Origin: Datura wrightii
Taxonomy: Eukaryota; Streptophyta; Magnoliopsida; Solanales; Solanaceae
Assembly (NCBI GenBank): GCA_035772735.1
Contig: JASDFA010000018.1
Span: 138,203,501 to 138,267,500, forward strand
Length of the DNA: 64,000 bases
Direction: 5' to 3'
Below the pieces are notes generated by a model. The model was not told the DNA's origin. It worked only from the letters and a program-made list of their open reading frames with translations, and ran no database searches. Made by a program: the position numbers and the translations under genes. Positions 35,002 through 47,483 of this stretch are shown in pieces (positions within the stretch are counted from its first letter, which is position 1; each line of letters begins with the position of its first letter).

Positions 35002-36654
35002 TGATGTGTTGTGGGTTTATAACACTTTTGATGCTTAAAACTGAGAAAATATGCATGGTCTTAGGTGTGTTTATACGGATATGATGCACTTTTGATTTGT
35101 TTTTGGTGAAATTTAGTGATGGAGTTGAAATCTGTGAAAGATGGAAAAAGCATACAAAAATTTTCCAAGTACAGACTTCTGTACGAGTCGTACCTTGGTG
35201 GCACAAGCCGTACTGTGAGTTGTGATAAACATCAGAAAGATTTGCTCGAGGTAATGGCCAGTTACGACCCTTGATACAAGCCATACCATCTTGGTACGAG
35301 CCGTACTGTGAGCCGTGGAAAACTTCAGAAGGTTGCACTTGAATTCGTCTCCTGGTACAGGTAGAAACTATGATCCGTGGTGACTACCTACGACTATTAA
35401 CAAGGAGTCTTGGTAAAGTTCAAAAATATTTTTGAAAGGCAGATCCCATGGTACGAAAGGAAACTACGAGTCATAAGAGCAAGGTATGATCCATATCAAG
35501 AAACTCATGGAGTTATTCAAAGGATGCCAAATATCTTAGGTTCAGACCACGACAAGAATGTACGACTCATAGGAGTATTGTAGTAGTTGTAACAACTCCC
35601 AACACTTAACCAAATTTAGAGTTGTCAGGCATTGTACGTGTGAAGCTACGACTCGTATGATCAAGTTACGATTCGTAGGTGAAGGCGGCGGCAGTTAACT
35701 AGTTTTCGCTATTAATTTAGGAAAGATTTCTAATTATTTCTAAAAATACTTTTCTATGTTATTTTTTTCAGAGGACAGCATTCTTGGAGAAGAGATCAAC
35801 TTATTGGAGATTCATCTTGAGTTTTTGAATATTCTTAGAATTAACTTCCATTGTTCTTGAATTATTCTTAGTCGAATTTTGCAATAACCAAGTGAGTTTT
35901 ATTTCAATCTTCTTTATAAGTTATTAATTATGTTTTCTTCTATGAATGCTAATCCTTTTCTTACAATCATGAGTGGCTAAAACCTGCACAATTAGGATTG
36001 TGAGAATCGTGGTGAATTAACAAACTAGGGTTTGCATATAGTGATTCTGAACCAATACACATGCTTGTATTGTCTTCTCTTCATCTTAAATGTTTTTTAA
36101 CGGAGTGCAACTTTAGGACTTTCCCGAATTCTCTATTTTCTTAAACCTAGAGAGATAGAGATTAGGAAAAGAGAAGAACAACAAAGCCTTGAACTTTATC
36201 GTTCATTGTATAACTTGATCTACTGTCGTAGGATAGTTAATTTGGAACAAATTGACAATGGTTAAAGTGAGAACATTCAAAAGACCTAATTCGGTAATTT
36301 ATTATAGTCATTCAATAGGGAAGAATCAGTCATTTGGATGAACTTATGTTATTAGTTCTATAAGTTAATTATTGGGATAGATCACAAGTGCAAAACTGGA
36401 AGTAATTATGAATCCATGGGGAACATTTCCCTAGTTAATTGCATAAACTTGTTAACAACTTCAATCTTCAATACTATTACGTGTTTTATTCTTTAAAACC
36501 CCCTTTAGGAAAATAATCGAACTAAAATAATAAATACTAGTGTTATTCTACATCCTAACCATATTCCCTATGGGATCAACCCTAACATTTGTTCAGTTCT
36601 TTATTAAAAACGTCCACATCATAGTTTTTCAGGGGTGTGATTTGAGCGTTATCA
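35002..36654 (+). repeat. 5' LTR of element I
   Basis: Starts TGATGTGTTGTGGGTTTATA and ends GAGCGTTATCA. U3 (35160-35690) is full of TACGAGCCGTAC / GTACGAGTCGTA-like motifs. The block 'aatcatgagtggctaaaacc' lies at 35965. The TATA position near 35740 reads TAAAAATA instead of TATAAATA. Confidence 0.9.
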
Positions 36655-36658
36655 AAAG

Positions 36659-36676
36659 TGGTGCCGTTGTCGGGGA
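36659..36676 (+). promoter_or_regulatory. Primer binding site of element I (tRNA-Asp type)
   Basis: TGGTGCCGTTGTCGGGGA lies 4 bases after the LTR. Two C-to-T changes from TGGCGCCGTTGCCGGGGA. Confidence 0.88.
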
Positions 36677-36800
36677 ATACGGGTTAAGATTAGAGTAATT
36701 GTTGTGTTTAACCTTTAGTCGTTATTTACTTATTTATGTTTTTCTTTTGTTTTTGCTCTATTTAGGTTACAACAATGAAACCCTAACCTCTGTAAGCACT

Positions 36801-38071
36801 AGGATGGAGGATGTGAGACTGCGAGTGCCTCTGATGGCACAATTGGATGTTGAGACACCGGTAGCCGTCCTAATGAACTATGAAGGGGATGATGTCCAGT
36901 GATACACAGAGATGGTCAATGCCCTAGAGGGAATGGGATCCTAAAACTTCAAACCAAATAAGCTGGACCTTGATTTAAAGAACAGGGAAACCCCTCCAGC
37001 GAAACCGTCAGTCAAGGTACCACCAGTTCTAGAGCTTAAAGCTCTACCCCCACATTTGAAATATGCTTTTTCTAGGGGAGAACAGTACCCTTCCAGTAAT
37101 TATAGAAGCAAATCTTGTAGACTAGCAAGTGGAGGCCCTGGTTTCAGTATTGAGGAGATACAAAAAGGAAATTGGGTGGACCATTGATGATATTATTGGT
37201 ATTTCCCCTGGTATTTGCACCTACAAAATCTAGCTCAATTCGAACTACATACCAAGCATAAAGCACCAGAGACAATTGAATCCACCAATGCAAGAGGTGG
37301 TGAAGAAAGGGATTATCAGTGGCGAGATGCGGATGTAGTTTACCTCATTGCTGATAGTAAATGGGTGAGCCCGATACAGTGTGTCCCAAAGAAAGGAAGA
37401 ATCACAATAGTGCCAAAGAAGAGGAATGAGATGATACTAACAAGGCCAGTTAAAGGTGGCGTGTTTGCATGGACTACAAGAAACTTAATCATTGGACCCA
37501 AAAGGACCACTTCTCGATGGCATTCATGGATCAGATACTTAATAGATTGGCAGGTAGAGAATGGTACTATTTTCTTGATTGTTACTCAACGTATAACTAG
37601 ATCTCAATTTCCCCAGAGTATCAAGAGAAAACCATCTTTACCTATTCTTATGGAACTTTTTCTTTAGGCAGGATGCCCTTTGGGTTGTGCAATGCACAAA
37701 CCACATTCCAGCGCTGCATGATGTACATCTCAGACATGGTGGAGGACACCATCGATGTATTTATGGATGACTTCTCAATTGTATATGGTTCATTTAAAGA
37801 TTGCCTTGAGCATCTAAGTAAAGTGTTGAGTAGATATGAAGAAACCAATCTAGTCCTAAATTGGGAAAAATGTCATTTCATGGCCAAAGAGGGGATTTTG
37901 CTAAGCCACAAAATTTCAAGAAAAGGGATAGAAGTGGAAAAAGCAAAAATTGAGATATTAGCAGGATTGCCACTACCTATTTCTGTCAAAGGTGTCAGGA
38001 GTTTTTTGGAGCATGTAGGATTCTATCGGAGGCTCATCAACGACTTCTCAAAAATTACACAACCATTATGA
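36801..38071 (+). pseudogene. PR-RT linker and reverse transcriptase of element I
   Basis: After the deletion of gag and protease, the frame begins in the linker (LDVETPVAVLMNYEGDDVQ, 36840-36900; VLELKALPPHLKYAF, 37030-37070). RT follows with several frame changes: GWTIDDIIGISPGIC (37170-37220), VSPIQCVPKKG (37370), then MPFGLCNAQTTFQRCMM (37673) and the catalytic motif FMDDFSIV near 37762. C-terminal RT (LNWEKCHFMAKEGI, LPISVKGVRSFLEHVGFYRR) is intact in one frame to a stop at 38069. RT with FMDD in place of YxDD would still have both catalytic aspartates. Frameshifts at about 37330-37670 disable it. Confidence 0.9.
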
Positions 38072-38734
38072 AAATTACTTGAGAAGGAGGTGAAATTCGT
38101 CTTTGATGAAGCGTGTTTGAAAGAATTTGAATACTTGAAGGAAAGACTCATCTTAGCCTCTACTATTATAGATCCAGATCGGTCTCTCCCATTTGAGGTA
38201 ATGTGTGATGCCAGCGGAGTGGCCCTTGGTGTTGTCTTAGGCCAAAGGAGGGAAAAGATATTTCACCCAATCTATTATGCTAGTAAGACACTCAATGCAG
38301 CTCAGAAGAATTATACGGTGACTAAACAGGAGCTTCTAGTAGTAATCTTTGCATTTGAAAAGTTTCACGCATATTTGCTCAGAACTAAGATTATTGTCCA
38401 TACAGATCATGTGGCATTGCGGTATCTGATCTCAAGGATGGATGCTACACCAATGCTAATCAGGTGGGTGTTACTCTTATAGGAATTTGTGTTCGAGGTA
38501 AAAGATTAAAAGGTAACTGAGAATCAGGTGGCTAATCACTTATTCAGGTTGGAGGCAAAGTCGAGATTGAAAGATGAGGTTGACATTGATGATTCCTTCC
38601 CAGATGAGCAGGTTTTGGTTGTATCTCAAGATCTAATCCCATGGTTTGCTGACTATGCAAACTACTTGGTATGTGATATGATTCCGGCAGATCTGACCTT
38701 GCAGCGAAGCAAGAAGTTCCTGTTTGACGCATAA
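38072..38734 (+). pseudogene. RNase H and connection region of element I
   Basis: The stop at 38069 is followed in the same style by FDEACLKEFEYLKERL, then the RNase H motifs CDASGVALGVVLGQ (about 38205), IYYASKTLNAAQKNYTVTKQ with ELLVVIFAFEKF, and VHTDHVALRYL (38397). This domain degrades the RNA strand of the RNA-DNA hybrid. A stop at 38480 (TAG for Gln, probably) and one at 38507 break the frame. The connection to integrase reads ENQVANHLFRLE and FPDEQVLVV. Confidence 0.88.
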
Positions 38735-39924
38735 AGATACTATTGGGATAAGCCTTATTTGATTCGTATTTGTGCAGGTGGGCTAATTCGTAGGTCTGTG
38801 CTAGAGGTTCAGATGTTGAGTATACTTGAGGCCTGTCACTCGTCTCTGGTTGGGGGTCATCACAGTGGTATTCAAACTGTGCAAAAAATTTTGCAGTGTG
38901 AGTTCTATTGGTCCACAATCCACTAGGATGCGTATGATTTTTCCAAGTCTTGTGACCAATGACAACGACAAGGTGGCATCACTCATAAGCATGAGCTACC
39001 ATTAACCGCAATTCTAGAAGTAGAGCTTTTCGGTATATGGGGTATTGACTTCAAGGGTCCATTTGTGAGCACATATAGGATAAAGTATATCTTGGTGGCA
39101 GTGGAGTAAGTCTCAAAATGGGTAAGAGCCATTTCACTCCCCAACAATGAAGGGAAAAGCGTAACAATATTTCTACAAAAGCACATATTTGTCAGATTTG
39201 ATATTCCTAGAGCCATCATCAGCGACGGTGGATCGCACTTTTGTGATCGCCTTTTCAGAACTCTACTTGATAAATATGGTGTAAAGAATAAGGTGGCAAC
39301 ACCTTACCATCCTCAGTCAAGAGGACGAGTGGAAGTCTCCAATAGGGAGATGATGATGATTTTGGCGAAAATAGTAAACACCAATTGGATAGACTAGTCT
39401 AGGAAGTTGGATGATGCACTCTAGGTGTATCAAACAGCTTATACGACCCCTATTTGCTCTTTACCATATTATTTGGTATATGGAAAGTCATGCCACTTGC
39501 CAGTGGAGCTGGAGCATAAGGCATTATGGGCACTGAAGAATTGAACTTGGATTGGAATGAAGCAGCCAAGCTAAGGCTAGATCAGCTGAATGAGATGGAT
39601 GAGTTACGGCTCCGAGCTTATGAGAGTGCCGCTATTTATAAGGAGAGAATGAAAATCTATCATAATTTGAAGATTGCAAAAAGAGATTTCATTGCTGGTG
39701 ATTTGATACTACTTTTTAATTCGATGCTCCGCCTACATCCAAGGAAATTAAACTCTAGATAGATCGGACCATATCGAGCAATAGAAGTGTCCCCATATGG
39801 TGCCGTTGAACTTAAGAACATGGATGGTAAAAGGTTCAAGGTAAATGGACAAAGAGTGAAGCTTTATATGCAAAACACCAAGGAGGTAAGAGGAATCAAA
39901 CTGGTGTATCTTGATGAAGCTTGA
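38735..39924 (+). pseudogene. Integrase of element I
   Basis: HHCC zinc domain: CHSSLVGGHHSGIQTVQKIL ... KSCDQ, with a TGA where the last Cys should be (38959-38961). The catalytic core has GIDFKGPFVS (first Asp, about 39040), AIISDGGSHFCDRL (second Asp, about 39220) and a Glu in PQSRGRVEVSNREM (about 39320), so the DDE triad is visible. The C-terminal part (LNLDWNEAAKLRLDQLNEM, IGPYRAIEVSPYGAVELKN, FKVNGQRVKLYM) ends at the stop 39922-39924. Stops at about 38922, 39106, 39396 and 39421 inactivate it. Confidence 0.9.
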
Positions 39925-41566
39925 ATAGACAAGGAAGTTATGTCGTCCCACGATGTTAAATCAAACACTGCATAGGATGCCACCCATGAATGGTCGGTGA
40001 AGTCTGAGTAGCTAACAGGACGGCTTAGAGCAATCGCGGGTATGTCCCTCTCCTAGTTCTTACAGTTTTATGTTTTAGGGACAAAGCATGCATTTTAAAA
40101 GGGGGGTCTACTTGTTGATTTTTGGACTTCTACCGAGGGTTTCTGTTATTGTGTTTCTTTTTTCTCGGATATGATATTTAGTAGAATTGATATATTTAGG
40201 ATTTTGTATTTTGTTTAAGTAGAAGTAGCGTAGGAGTACTTTACAACTAATAAATGCACCTTTTTTTTATGTTTTTTGAAAAATGACATTTTTTAAAATT
40301 TTTGGTGTTAGTTGTTATGTTGATTCCAAAGCATGACTTCTGTTGCTCTATTTATGACATTTAGTAGATTAGCATGTGCAATTATGGCTTAGTTGTGCAA
40401 GAACCAAATAGGTAGAATAAATGCAAACCTATACCATGTGTGAGTGAGGATTTGTACCTAGTTTAATACTGCGAAAAGGATCTAGAACTTACCCGGTTGG
40501 TCTTTACATAGGTTGTCGGACAGTAGGTTAGGAAAGGATTAAGGCCCTTTTTGTTTTAGACCACTTTAGATTAAATTTTCCTACCCAATAAATTGAATCC
40601 CTTGATCGCATGTTTGTTTCTAAAGTTGACCATTTTTCTTTGATTACCCATTCATATTTCTCATGTTTATAATAAACCTTTTTGACCCTGGTCCCTCCTT
40701 AGACATTGTGAACCTCAACCCAGGCAAAATGCCTAAGTTGAGTGTGGCTACAGTAGGGTTGTGTAGACTGCTTGGGGTGAAAAAGAAAAAAAAAGTCAAA
40801 GAAAGTGGAGTGTGGTGTGAAATGCCAAAATAAGAAAAAGAAAAAAAAGAGAAAAGAGTTGAAATGTAAAAAAAAGTGAAAATAAAAGAAAGAAAATTGA
40901 AAAGATGAGAAAATACACCACACCCACGAATGACAATTGAATGGTGAAAAAGGGAGGAAAAACTATAAAAGATAAAAAGGGGTAAAAAGTGAAAAGTGAA
41001 GCCACAGTTTGTAGTGCCAAGGAGGGTTAGTCACTAATATCCATATCTATGATACCCAGCCTAAAGCCTACATTACAAGCCGAGAAAAGTTCTATAGTGA
41101 TCCTAACATGATTGTCTGAAAAGCCAAAGTAGAGAAAATAAGAGCAAGCCTATGATATCTGATATGCAGTATTTGGAACTTCTTTGTGAGAGTGAGAGTC
41201 TTATTTGATTAGTCCCAAGAATTATTTTCATATATATATCTGTGAGTGTGGGGACTCCATTTGCTATGAGGGTACATGGTTTGTATTGCATTCGATCAGT
41301 TGACTGTGTGAGTAGCATTAGTGGTAGCACAATTCTCTGCTAATAGTTTGACTTCATGTCTTGATCTCTGTATATCATGAGTTGTAGTTGCATTTGTGCA
41401 TAGTTGACTTGGTTTGAATGAAAGAGGGTCAATATTTGATAATGGTCATTTGTGCAAATTTTGTTGTGTTAGTTGTAGGTCTTTTACTTTACTTTCTAGT
41501 TAAGTGTGGTTTTATAGTTTTATTTTAACTTCCTGAGGACATGCAAAAGTCTTAAGTTGAGGGTGT
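39925..41566 (+). other. 3' untranslated region of element I
   Basis: No gene in 1.6 kb. Landmarks are 'ccacgatgttaaatcaaacactg' (39950), 'tatgtccctctcctagttcttac' (40041), 'ttttgaccctggtccctcctta' (40680), and a purine-rich stretch (40775-40990) whose reverse gives Phe-rich ORFs that are not genes. The same blocks occur in H and C. An extra ORF present here in C is absent. Confidence 0.8.
41554..41563 (+). promoter_or_regulatory. Polypurine tract of element I
   Basis: AAGTTGAGGG followed by TGT lies directly before the LTR start TGATGTGATG. Confidence 0.75.
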
Positions 41567-43190
41567 TGATGTGATGTGGGTTTACAACACTTTTAATGCT
41601 TAAAATTGAGAAAATATGCATGGTCTTAGGTGTGTTTATGTGGATATGATGCACTTTTGCTTTATTATCAAGGAAATTTGGTGATGGAGTTGAAATCTGT
41701 GAAAGAAGGAAAAAGAGTGCAAAAATTGGGCCAAGTATAGACTTCAGTATGAGCCGTACTATGAGTCGTGATAAACTTCAGAAAGATTTGCGCAAGATAC
41801 TAGCCAGTTAGGACTCTTGGTATGAGCCGTTGTATCCTGGTATGAGCTATACTCTGAGGCGTGGAAAACTTCATAAGGATGCACTTGAATTTTTTTCCTG
41901 GTACGGGTAGCATCTACGATCCGTGGTGACTACCTACGACCCATACCAAGGAGTTGTGATGGAGTTCAAAAAGATTGTTAAAAGGCAGATCCCATGGTAC
42001 GAAAGGCAACCACAAGTCGTAAGAGCAAGGTACGGCCATACCAAGACACTTATGGAATTATTCAGAGGATGCCAGATATCTTAGGTTCAGATCACGACAG
42101 GAATGTATGACTCGTAGAAGCATTGTACAAGACGCACCAACTTCCAATACTTAACCAAATTCAGAGCTTCCAGGCATTGTACAAGTGAAGCTATCACTGA
42201 TATGATCAACTTACGAGTCGCAGGAGAAGGCAGCGGTAGTTACCTAGTTTTTCATGTTAATTTAGAAAATGTTTCTAACTTATTTGTATAAATACTTTTC
42301 TAGGTTATTTTTGTTAGACGATGACTTTCTTGGAGAAGAGTTCAACTTATTGGAGATTCATCTTGAGTTTTCGAATATTCTTGGAATTCATTTCCATTGT
42401 TCTTGAATTATTCTTGGTTGAATATCGCAATAACCAAGTGAGTTTTATTTCAAACCTTCATTGTAAGTTCTTAATTATGTTTTCTTCAATGACTGCTAAT
42501 CCTTTTCTTACAATCATGAGAGGCTAAAACCTCAACAACTAGGGTTGTGGTCACCATGATGAGTTAACAAACTAGGTTTGCATATAGTGATTTTAAACCA
42601 ATGCACATGTTTGTTTTGTCTTCTCTTCATCTTAAACGCTTCTTAATGGAGCGCAATGATAGGACTTGTCCAAATTCTTTATTTGTTTGAACCTGGTAAA
42701 GATTAGGAAAAGAAAAGAACAACAAAGCCTTAAACTTTATGGTTATTGCATAACTTGAGCTACAGTCGCAGGATAGTTAATTTGGAACAAATTGATAATG
42801 GTTAAAGTGAGATCAGTCAAGAAACCTAATTCAATAATTGAGTATAGTCATTCAAACGGGACGAACAAGTCATTTGGATGAACTTATGTTATCAGTTCTA
42901 CAAGTTAATTATTAGGATAGATGACAAGTGCAAAACCTGAAGTTATGAATCCATGGGAACATTTTCCTAGTTAATTGCATCAACTTGCTAATAACTTCAA
43001 TCTTCAATACTATTACATGTTCATTCTTTGAAATTCCCCCTTTAGAAAATAATCAAACTAAAAGTATATATACTAGAATTATTCTACATCCTGATCGTAT
43101 TTCCTTTGGGATCAACTCCAACCTATATTGGGTTTTTTATTGATAACGTCTGTGCCATACTTTTTCAGGGATGTGATTTGAGCGTTATCA
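41567..43190 (+). repeat. 3' LTR of element I
   Basis: Direct repeat of 35002-36654. It starts TGATGTGATGTGGGTTTACA, ends GAGCGTTATCA and is followed by TAGTG. Many small differences from the 5' LTR suggest an old insertion. Confidence 0.9.
42287..42294 (+). promoter_or_regulatory. TATA box in 3' LTR of element I
   Basis: TATAAATA, followed by 'cttttctaggtta'. The same site is TAAAAATA in the 5' LTR, the promoter that matters, so the element's own promoter may be weakened. Confidence 0.55.
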
Positions 43191-43195
43191 TAGTG

Positions 43196-45310
43196 CCACA
43201 CAAGAAAGGAGATATTAGTATAAAAGAATGTATAGGTATTTGAGGCAGAATCGACATCTTATTTTAGTACGAAAGTATGTACAAATATGTGAGGTAGAAA
43301 CAATATCTAAATAAGATGCAATCAATAAATTAGAGCAGGATACAATATGACACTAAAAGACTATGGAGGGTAACTCAAGGAACTAAAGAACAACATAGAT
43401 ACACAAGACATCAATATTATAAAAAACCTGAAAATATAACAAACCTATAACCTGTAATCTATAGTCTGATATTTATAGTCTGTATTCTATAGTACTATAA
43501 TACTATAAAACTAGTAATACTAAAATATTGTAATATTGTAATACTGTAATACCGTGAGACGTGGAAGTTACTGTGAAATCATCATGCTTTATTATCTTTT
43601 CTAATCTGTAGATATCATTAGTTGTATCCATCTTTATAAATAACGTCAAATAATAATAGAAAATATTTAATTATAAACTATACCAACAGTTTTCTTTATT
43701 TATCAAATTAGATTATTTATAAAATTACCAAATTATATATTTAAATAGAATATATGCTTTTCTAAAATAAATGTCACTAAATTTGAATTAGTGGCTAAAC
43801 TTTCAATTTTATAACACACATATTAATAAAAAATAATTATTCTATTTTTTATATTTATTAAAAATATATTTTCCTCTTTCTTTAATATTAACATTTACAT
43901 GATCACGCTCTAACACTAGTTTATAAACATGTCTAGTTTTAATAGTTTACAATAATTGTTAATATTTTGTAATTGAATATTTGATCAAATAATTAAAATT
44001 TTATAGTAATAATTTATTTTAAAAATAGTGAAAGCAAAGGTTTTAGAACCTTGCAACCAAAATTCTTCCTAATATCAATTTTATTATCACTATCTAATCG
44101 CAGATTTGAATACATTTCAGTTTCTATTTTTGTTTATGTTTCTAGTTAAGTAGTTTTGTCTAACTATTTTTTCCTCCAAAACTCCTCTTTCATTAGAACT
44201 CCTTAATACTCTAAATTTCTATTAATTTTTAAGCTTTCTTAATTCTTTAAATTTGTATAAGCTTTTAAACGCTTACGTTATTCTAAATGAATAATTTAAG
44301 AAGGAATACAATAAAAATTATTATATTATAAAATAAATATATATCAATTAAAATCTAAAAGCATATTAGACTACAAATATAATTTATATAATTATTGGTT
44401 GGCAAACTAATTTACATATATACAGATCATATAAAACCGATTTATATACATAATACATACATATTTTCTCACAAACTTATTCATATTCTTTAGGAAAGAA
44501 AAAGAACTTTAAAAAAAAAACAAACAAAGATTTGCAAATATATGAAAACTGTCAAACTAAATTTCTAAGAAATTTTAAACACCTTCGTTATACCAACTAA
44601 AAATTTTTGAAAGAAAATACTATGAAAAAATAACATAATATATATTTTTTTAAAACATCGCATTATATACAAATATATTTTAGTGTACGTATTATTTATA
44701 AAATATGATTTGTCTAATTAGTCTAAGTGTGTTTTTATTTTTTGGGATCTGAAATTTGTAGAGAAACTAGTGTATCTTCGTGTTTTTACTTTTTTTTTTG
44801 ACATGGTACTATGTAATAAATTTATACATATTAAAGTGTATGAATTGTGTATAAAAGATGATAATAAAAATTAAGTTACTTAATTTTTTTAGATCAGGTT
44901 ATATGTACACATGAATTAGTGAATGAATTGTGTACAGAGGAAAAAGGAAAAAGGAAAAAGGAAAAAAAAAACATGTATTGGGGAAATATGAGAAAACAAA
45001 AATCTAGTAGAAACTTATGGAATAGGAAAAGGAAAAAATCTAAGAGAAATTCATAGAATGAATATCAAAAAAAAAATTTTAAAAATGTATATAGAGAAAA
45101 TAAGAAAAGATAAAATTTAAGAGAAATTTATGAAATAGAGAAAGGCAAAAATCTAGAAAAAATTTATGGAATGAATATGAGGAATAAAATGATAAATCAC
45201 TATTATCGCATATAATTTTACATTTTTTAGTAACCATGTTTTTACATTTTTTACCTTTCTGCTTGATTTGTAATTTTTTTATTGTGACTTTTGAAAAACG
45301 AAAACTATTG
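43196..45310. other. AT-rich intergenic sequence
   Basis: No ORF or domain is recognised. It contains low-complexity repeats: 'tgtaatattgtaatactgtaata' style steps (43440-43560), a (GGAAAAA)n run (44938-44970), and about four degenerate copies of a 55-60 bp unit 'aaatctaagagaaattcatagaatgaatat' at 44998-45185. This is probably the host sequence into which the retrotransposons on both sides inserted. Confidence 0.6.
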
Positions 45311-46089
45311 GAGCCTATTTGGAAAGTCATCTAAAAATTAAATTTTAGTTAATTACATAATTTGACCTATTTGTTTGGCCATATAATTACATGATTAGCA
45401 GGAAATTAGGTGTAATTGGGAGGGAATAATTACACTCTCCAATTCTCAGAGAGGAGGTGAGAATTGCAGGTAATTACATAGTGTAATTACAAGGTCACTT
45501 TTTAATTTCTCTATTTTTGTTTTTGTTTTAAATTTATTATTTTAAAATTTATGTTTATTTCTATTATTTGAATTTCTTTTTTATTTTTATTATTAATTTG
45601 TATTACATTATTTATCTTTCATTTTCTTTTTTCTTATTTTTCAATCTTTACTTCTTGTGATTTCAAGTAATTGGTTGTAGTTTCTTTTTCTTCATTTAAT
45701 ACAAAAGCATTATTATTCTAGTTTTTGAATTAAAGTAGAATTTCTTTGTTGAGTGATGTTATCGACTTATATTTACATAAGTTATGTTGGAACTTATTTG
45801 AGTTATGTTGGAATTTACAATAAGAGTATTGTGTTAGCTTTTTTTTTTAAATAAAAAAAATTATGTTATATTTTCGATTCTAATTTACTTTCTTTAGTAA
45901 TATTGACTTATTATTTCACATTGCATGTCATTCATTTTTCAGTTAAAATTGGTAGATCATTTTTTATGAAATATTTAATTATTTTATGACATTATATTTA
46001 TAATCTTAATTTCAAACATGCATTTCATGATGTTCTTAGAAAATGTGACTTTTAATTTTTATAATTAATTTATTAAAATATTATCAATT

Positions 46090-46146
<57 letters not shown>

Positions 46147-46413
46147 CGATAATATGTGTCTTAATATCTAATTAATATCATTTATAATGACACATATTTG
46201 TCAAATATCAATTCTTGATAATTAATTTTTATTTTAAAATTTTTAATCTAACAATGATATTACACTTGTGCAACCAAACATTACGCTTGTAATTATATTA
46301 TGACAAAGAAACAGGTCAGGGTAATTACTATACTATATAATTACTAGGTTGTGTAATTACTTCCCTACTAATTACACCAATTCCAGTTTTCAGGTAACTT
46401 TTCAAACAGACCC
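45311..46413. mobile_element. Harbinger-like (Tourist-type) non-autonomous DNA element
   Basis: Inverted ends: GAGCCTATTTGGAAAGT at the left and, reversed, GGGTCTGTTTGAAAAGT at the right, 13 of 17 bases alike. Subterminal GTAATTAC blocks occur on both sides (45395-45500 and 46290-46380). The right flank TTA (46414-46416) and left flank TTG (45308-45310) suggest a decayed TTA target duplication, as in PIF/Harbinger. There is no transposase; the middle is AT-rich with a long (AT)n run. A hAT-type origin is the main alternative. Confidence 0.55.
46093..46145. repeat. (AT)n microsatellite
   Basis: About 26 AT units in the middle of the Harbinger-like element. Confidence 0.95.
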
Positions 46414-46607
46414 TTAGTAGATTTTGTAATATTTTATTTAAAACTGTACATATACATTATTTTCCCATGCAAAAATTACTTAGAATATAACTATTAAATT
46501 TTTAATGACATATTATGCCAAAAATCTTCTTTATTTTCTAAAATAATAAATAATTTATAAAAATACCAATATTTTGAAAAATGATAGTTACCAATATATT
46601 GTTAGAG

Positions 46608-46754
46608 TAATAATTATCTCTTAAAAGTAGCATAAATATCTATTAAAAGTATTAATTACTAGTGCACATCAAATCAAATTATCAGTAATTATTCCTTAAA
46701 GTAGCACAAACATCTATGCAAAATATTAATTACTATTGCACATCAAATAAAATT
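46608..46754. repeat. Tandem duplication, unit about 75 bp
   Basis: Two adjacent copies (46608-46680, 46685-46754) sharing 'attaattact' and 'tgcacatcaaat', with about 15 percent difference by eye. No coding potential. Confidence 0.8.
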
Positions 46755-46859
46755 GCCATGTGTGAATAATTAAATATATATATCGTGTGTATTTTCTTTC
46801 TCTTAAAATAATTTGTCCCCTTGTACAATACTCACCTTACTCATAAACTGTAACTCTTC

Positions 46860-47130
46860 TTCTTCATCTGAATCTAAACATTTTTCTAAGAAATAATTGG
46901 TCTTCACCAAAGCTTCATCTACAATGAAATCTCAATCCAAATAAAAAATTTCTATTCGCAAAATAAATCGATCAACCCTGATTAATAGCCCCAATAAATC
47001 TTTATCACAATTAAATTTTGAGTTAAATGCATGTACTCAATCTCCAGTAAAAGAAGTTCAGAAGGACAAAAAAATCATTATTTCTGATAATCATAAAAAA
47101 TCTGAAAGCATGGGGAAGAAACCCATTGAA
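46860..47130 (+). other. Possible relic of a gene leader and first exon
   Basis: A C/T-rich leader-like stretch (46855-46920, 'aactcttcttcttcatctgaatc') precedes an ATG at 46922. The frame MKSQSK is stopped at once by TAA, then reads through about 60 codons rich in Ser, Asn and Lys (INRSTLINSPNKSLSQLNFE, SPVKEVQKDKKIII, KKSESMGKKPIE) to about 47130, followed by a T-rich intron-like sequence. I do not recognise the protein. Base composition is less extreme than around it. It could be a pseudogene fragment or chance. Confidence 0.25.
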
Positions 47131-47140
47131 ATGGTTGTTC

Positions 47141-47425
47141 TTTTTTATCTTCTTGTTTTATGTTGATAACTTGATTTATTTTTGAGTTTTTATATAATTT
47201 AAAAGTATTATCAAGTTTAGTGTCTCACATGCTTGCAGAATGTTTAGAAATTGGTATACGTTAAAATTTTATAAATTGCTTTCTTTTTTATTTTCTTGTG
47301 TTATGTAGATATGTTGACTTTTTTTTTGTTTTTATATTATTCAAAAGTGTTATCAATTTTAGTGACTTACATGTTTGCAAAATGTTTAGAAATTAGTATA
47401 CATTAAATTAAATTACCATAATATT
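47141..47425. repeat. Tandem duplication, unit about 145 bp
   Basis: Two copies (47141-47285, 47286-47425) sharing 'ttttttat.ttcttgt.ttatgt', 'cttacatg.ttgcaaaatgtttag' and 'ttagtatac.ttaaa'. It lies just right of the possible first exon. Confidence 0.8.
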
Positions 47426-47483
47426 TATAAGTTATAAATCAATTAACAAAGAAAACACTATGCTAGCAATTTTTTTTTATTGC

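Larger units (their letters stand above)
35002..43190 (+). mobile_element. Athila-like LTR retrotransposon (element I), both LTRs present
   Basis: LTRs of 1653 and 1624 bp (35002-36654, 41567-43190) flank 4.9 kb. The target duplication TAGTG is perfect (34997-35001 and 43191-43195). A tRNA-Asp-type primer site and a purine tract are in the expected places. The interior has a short leader and then pol (RT, RNase H, integrase, each with stops). Gag and most of protease are missing between about 36780 and 36805. There is no extra ORF after pol: the post-pol region goes straight to the 3' untranslated block. It needs gag and protease from another copy. Confidence 0.92.

Noticed and set aside
40699..41020. 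Phe-rich minus-strand ORFs
   Set aside because: They arise from the purine-rich stretch in the 3' untranslated region of element I; no domain, and the stretch is non-coding in related elements.
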